Shown here one piece after another: positions 59,898 to 64,000 of a stretch of 64,000 bases of DNA. Position numbers and translations under genes: made by a program. Below the pieces are notes generated by a model. That model was not told the origin of the DNA. It saw only the letters and a program-made list of their open reading frames with translations, and did not search any database. The stretch's first letter is position 1, and every line of letters starts with the position of its first letter. Where the stretch lies: positions 21,276,501-21,340,500 of the forward strand of contig CM065295.1 in the NCBI GenBank assembly GCA_032871835.1, in the 5' to 3' direction. Origin of the DNA: Dipteronia dyeriana (Eukaryota; Streptophyta; Magnoliopsida; Sapindales; Sapindaceae).

Positions 59898-62800
59898 ATG
59901 GCTTCACCGAAGCATCCCCCGGCGCGTACGCGCGTGCTACACCAACCGGAGACAGAGGTTGGTGGTCTTGAAGGTTCTCTTCTCCAACTCCTCCAAAACC
60001 ACCAACACTCCTCTATCAGACTCCGCGAACAAACTGGTCAGTCTCTCTCTACACCTCTGCCTATAAAGATCAAAACTTTCAAAAATTGCGATATATTTTA
60101 TGCGATTTCATTGTTTTTGTTTTTGGTTTTTTTTTTTTTTTCAAAACAGAGAGGGCAAAAAAAGAATCGATCAGGAATGCGAAGAGGGTGTCGGATTTGT
60201 TGGTGGATGCATTGAATGGTGGGGTTCAAGATTGTTATGTGGTCGAAAAAAGTATAGAAATTGAAATTCGAACATTAGCTGCAACAATTGCTAAGTTTAT
60301 GAAACAGACTGATCATTGGCTTGCTACTACTAATGCTATGAATTCAGCTATGAAGGTTCCATCTTTATATCTTTAAGTTGTTGGTTATGCTTTTTTTGTG
60401 CAAGTTTTTAGTATTTTTGTTGATGCTTTTAGTATTTTTGTGCTTGTATTTTGAAAGTGTAGTCAATCGTTTAAGGTTAGGAAGGTTGTTGTTTCCATAA
60501 ATTTTATGAAAATGGGCTGATAGAATAAGTTCTATTGAAGGGTAAGAGCCTTTTTGTTTTGTTTATCATTGTTATACATAAAATTTATAAATTTGGTTAA
60601 ATATATGAACTTTAACATTTAAGGATGTTATGATCGAATTAGTCTGTAATAGGTCTATTCTTCATCTTTTAATCACAATCTATCAGCCAAATTGATTGCA
60701 GAAAGGATTAATACTCCCTTTCTTTTCCGCTTTAGTCATTGCCTTCCTGCCTTTCTTCCTTCCTTCCTTCCTTCCTTCTGCTCTACAAAACATAGTTTAG
60801 TTTTCCTTTTTCTTGGTCAAAATACAGAGAAAAATAACCAGAAATACCAAATCAAGAAGAATTAGAGCGGAAAGTATATCGTGATATGATAAGCTGAGAT
60901 ATACAAACATATAAGCATAGTTGTCAGCGGCATTAGGCACCTCAAGGCGACATCGGCCTCTATTGCTTGAGGCGCTAGGCGAGGCGCACCTATTTTATGA
61001 AAGCCTGTATAGCTAATTTATCCACAATTTTTTTTAAGTGACTACTTTCAAAACTACCCACAACACATAATAATTAAATAAAAAGCAATTACCATCACAA
61101 TTCATAGTTCAAAATAGAATTAAAGTTGCAACAACAATTCAAATCATCACAATTCTAATAAAAACAAGATCATGCATCGAAATCAAATTCTAAATCATCA
61201 TCTCCTCCGGTCCCCTCTTGAAGTTCTTCTTGTTGAAGTTGCTCTCCCTCATCTTGCCCTTCAATCTCTTCTTCACTTTCCTCCTCATCTAATAATTGAT
61301 TCCTTGGTCGAATTTGAGGTACCCTTGACGAAGAAGCTTCTCTCGCTCTAAATCAATAACTAGGCTCCCCAACTCCAGCAGCTGTAGTAACATCATTTCA
61401 TGTCAAATTTTGTAAACTTCAACTCATCAAGCAAAATATTAATCATATAGATTATAGACATTACATTCATTCAATTTTTAAACAAAACTAATAGATAATA
61501 ATTAATAGATTAATCGGAGACTAAAACTAAAAAATTCGGTTGAATTAAAAAAAAAACTCAAAAAAATAATGAAAAAACCGTACCTGGTCTTGAAGAGTTC
61601 AAGTCTTCAAGTCTTCAACTTCGTCTTCAGTTTTCACTTCGAATGGAGAGGAGAGGAGGAGAATCAGCCGATGGGGGAGCAGATTGGAGAGGATTGGAGA
61701 AGATTGGAGGAGATGGGTCTTCCAATTCTTGTCAGACTTCGGTGACGCTTCTTTAGTTTCTAGGGTTTTTTTTTTTTTTTTTTAAAAACAAACAAATGCT
61801 TTTGTTGTTGTTAAATGACAAAACGACATAAAAAAAAATTTGAAACAGGTGCGCTTATGTCGATTCGGCACTTAAACGCACGCCTCGTCGAAGGGTCTAC
61901 GCCTGACCACTCTCAAGGCGCCAACCCCTCACCCTGTCTCGCCTAGCGCCTAGACGCGCTTTTGACAACAATGCATATAAGAGCCTAATTGCGAGGACCT
62001 TGGTATGCTCTCTTTGTTCAGAATTGAAACCGGAGAGGACGGGGATGAAAACACCATTGTATATGAACACGTCCTCTTTCTTGGTTTTTTGGATACATAA
62101 TTGGCTAATTTATTTGCAATTATAAATCAAAGTAATAGGACAGTTCCTTTATATCATCAATGGTTGGACTATTTTACATGGTGGACTTCATCTGTGATAA
62201 CCCGTCAAGTCTCTTTTGAGTAAAGATTAAGGAGTGAGGACGGAAGATAAACCCTAACAAGCTTATTCTTGTGCAGAACATATTTTGTATGGTGGAGATA
62301 TGCTTTCAAGGGTGATAAGTTACCCAAACAATACGAACCCAAAAAAAATCAATTTTGTCCAAATAATTCTCGTGTTTGCAATGAGAGATGTATTGTAGCC
62401 ACTTAGACATGGCTTGATGACCCTTTTTGTCCAAAAAAAACTTTGCTAGGTAACTTTTGATTCAAATGAACAGCAGCCTATATTTAATGTCCTATCCAGA
62501 ATTAATGATCAGGTATTTGATGTTAAATTGAACTTAAACTAGGCCATTGTGTTTTACATCAGACTTTTGAGAAAAGACTTAGATTTGGGAGAGAGAGAAA
62601 TGTATTCGTGTTTTAGATAGCCTAGACAAGTTTTTGTTTCCTCCAAATGAGATATTCTCTATTTAGTCTGCTGGTTTTAACGCTATGTTAGTTTACCGAC
62701 AATGGTGATGTCTTCATGTTACAGTTAACAAACATAGACACAGAGAGTATTATCTAGAAGCAATTGCAGTGATCTATCAGTGATAGAATTGAGCATGAAG

Positions 62801-63071
62801 TTCTTACTTATAATAAAAGAGAATTTGACAAATATATCTCTTTCCACATCATACCATACTAATTATATTTTTGAAGTCTGGAAATGGTGTTGCCCGTGGC
62901 TTGAAGATATTTTTTCTTCAAGTTTTTTTCCTTGATGTGATAACTGCTTACGGTATCCTCTGTGCTGGTTTGTGTCAATAGGAAATTGGGGACTTTGAGA
63001 ACTGGATGAAGACCATGGATTTTGACTGCAAGAGCATTAACGCAGCTATCCGCAACATTTACGAAGAGTGA
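59898..63071 (+). CDS. BLOS1: BLOS1 (BLOC-1 subunit 1 / GCN5L1 homologue)
   Basis: Three coding exons, 59898-60036, 60150-60355 and 62982-63071, with GT-AG introns (113 bp and 2.6 kb) and matching phases, giving 144 residues. The first exon holds a variable N-terminus, then SLLQLLQNHQHSSIRLREQT. Exon 2 carries the helical core ERAKKESIRNAKRVSDLLVD, IEIEIRTLAATIAKF and TDHWLATTNAMNSAMK. Exon 3 gives EIGDFENWMKTMDFDCKSI and ends NIYEE. These match the GCN5L1/BLOS1 family, whose human member shares the KQT..W and EIGD.ENW motifs. In plants BLOS1 acts with sorting nexins in endosome-to-vacuole sorting. The frame is intact. Intron 2 has a hAT insert. Confidence 0.93.
60752..60779. repeat. (TTCC)n microsatellite in BLOS1 intron 2
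   Basis: Short run of TTCC units. Confidence 0.85.
60916..61973 (-). mobile_element. Non-autonomous hAT element (1,058 bp) in BLOS1 intron 2
   Basis: Ends CATAGTTGTCA and CATTGTTGTCA (other strand), exact 8-bp duplication CATATAAG (60908-60915, 61974-61981). Subterminal GGCGC / AGGCG / CCTAG words are dense, making it far more GC-rich at the ends than the intron. On the minus strand about 61170-61350 a short acidic tail (LLDEEESEEEIEGQDEGE, ending in FDFDA and stop) looks like the C-terminus of a plant hAT transposase, the only coding remnant. Confidence 0.9.
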
Positions 63072-64000
63072 TCTTCCTTTGCCATCTCTTAAACCCTCAT
63101 CCCGTGGTTTACTTTTCACACAGAAGGACATCTCTTACTGAGAGCATTTTCGTACAAGAAAGATCCCTTGATACAAGTCATCACACCCATTCTTTAGTGA
63201 TTTGTTAATTCTCATCACACCGGTGCATATAGTGATAAGTTTTTATTTTCATGAACGGGCAACCATCCATGTAAGATGTAGCATATGATATATTTGTATT
63301 TAATTCTTGGAATTTATAGTATCATATTGGGAATTTTGCTTCATTATCTCCTCATTGTCAACTTGTTTATTATAAGAATCCTTAGATCACAACTTTATAT
63401 ATGGATCATATGACGGTATGTCACGGCTGAAGTGTTTCAGAGAAAACCTGTACCACACTTGCTAAAGTTTTGAAGCTATATGTTGAATGACTCGGTTGCT
63501 CTTTTTGGTTGCCCTTGCACACAGATGTCAGATGGGTAATGAAGAAATATGACCTCTTTCTATACATAAAACAACATTTCAGGGTTTTGTAAGAATGGTG
63601 AAGTTTTCGGATATTGAGCGAGTTTCGTTTTTATAGAAAAGGGAACCATCGTAGGTGGCTAAGTTGAGGTATGCATTGAGAGATTAGTTTCACGCAAAGA
63701 AGTAAATGTCCTACCCGACTTGAATATAGTTCCAAAGATTATCACCATTCACAAACCTGGCTTTACGGGATATCAATGTTGCTATCTCACAATCTCATCC
63801 ATAATAACTATACATTAAATAAATAAATAAAATCCTTGTATTGCTGATGAAATTTGTTAACACTTGCAAAAATTCTGTTCTTCATATTTCCTAAGCAGCA
63901 AGAAATTATGATGACTGTCAAAAAGTTGTACAAAATCACATTTACATAACCTAGTAGTAAAACCACTTTGTCATGAAAAAAACATAAGATGGGGCATTTT
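63072..64000 (+). other. BLOS1 3' UTR and downstream DNA
   Basis: The first 200-300 bp are probably 3' UTR (AT-rich, AATTTATAG and TATATTTGT words); no further gene is recognised to the window end. Confidence 0.45.

Noticed and set aside
62859..63131. 90-codon minus-strand frame at the BLOS1 3' end
   Set aside because: Overlaps BLOS1 exon 3 in antisense; the plus-strand exon is explained by splice sites and family motifs.

Overview
The window is nuclear DNA of a flowering plant, most likely a eudicot. It is AT-rich, its genes have introns, and it carries plant-type Copia, Tat-like, hAT, PIF/Harbinger and MULE elements, a Petuvirus-like endogenous pararetrovirus, a plastid-derived trnQ insert and CC-NBS-LRR debris. 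Two ordinary host genes sit at the edges. At the left (minus strand, running off the window) are the first three coding exons of an ATN1-type Raf-like protein kinase. At the right (plus strand) is a complete three-exon BLOS1 (BLOC-1 subunit 1) gene. The roughly 58 kb between them is almost entirely nested mobile DNA.

Layout. 1-1.9 kb: kinase exons and promoter. 2.6-3.1 kb: a MITE. 4.5-5.9 kb: a LINE-type gag relic (DUF4283 plus CCHC). 8.1-10.9 kb: duplicated segments also found at 36.4, 51.5, 54.4 and 56.8 kb, with a hAT MITE and a 416-bp tandem duplication of organelle-like sequence. 10.9-36.0 kb: a broken pararetrovirus, starting with a tRNA-Met primer site. It is split by a 9.5-kb MULE carrying a Ulp1-like gene (Kaonashi type, itself holding a 578-bp hAT MITE), by a PIF/Harbinger-type element swollen to 9.6 kb by two hAT transposons (one holding a second copy of the PIF family), and by a further MITE. 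36.0-36.8 kb: two tandem copies of decayed plastid trnQ-UUG. 37.1-50.9 kb: an NBS-LRR pseudogene split by a hAT element and by a 12.3-kb internally deleted Copia element. The Copia contains a Tat/LARD-like LTR element, which contains a 2.1-kb solo LTR. 50.9-59 kb: more hAT, PIF and MULE derivatives. 59.9-63.1 kb: BLOS1, with a hAT element in its long intron 2.

Nearly every insertion is defined by a target-site duplication, and two by related empty sites inside this window, so the order of insertion can be read. The transposase, gag, viral and Ulp1 reading frames I checked are interrupted or incomplete, so the transposable elements look defective. The most unusual features are the two nesting towers, the CGAG-word minisatellite arrays near the ends of three related MULEs, and the inverted copy of the viral leader beside the trnQ repeat. 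I found no clearly new biochemical system.
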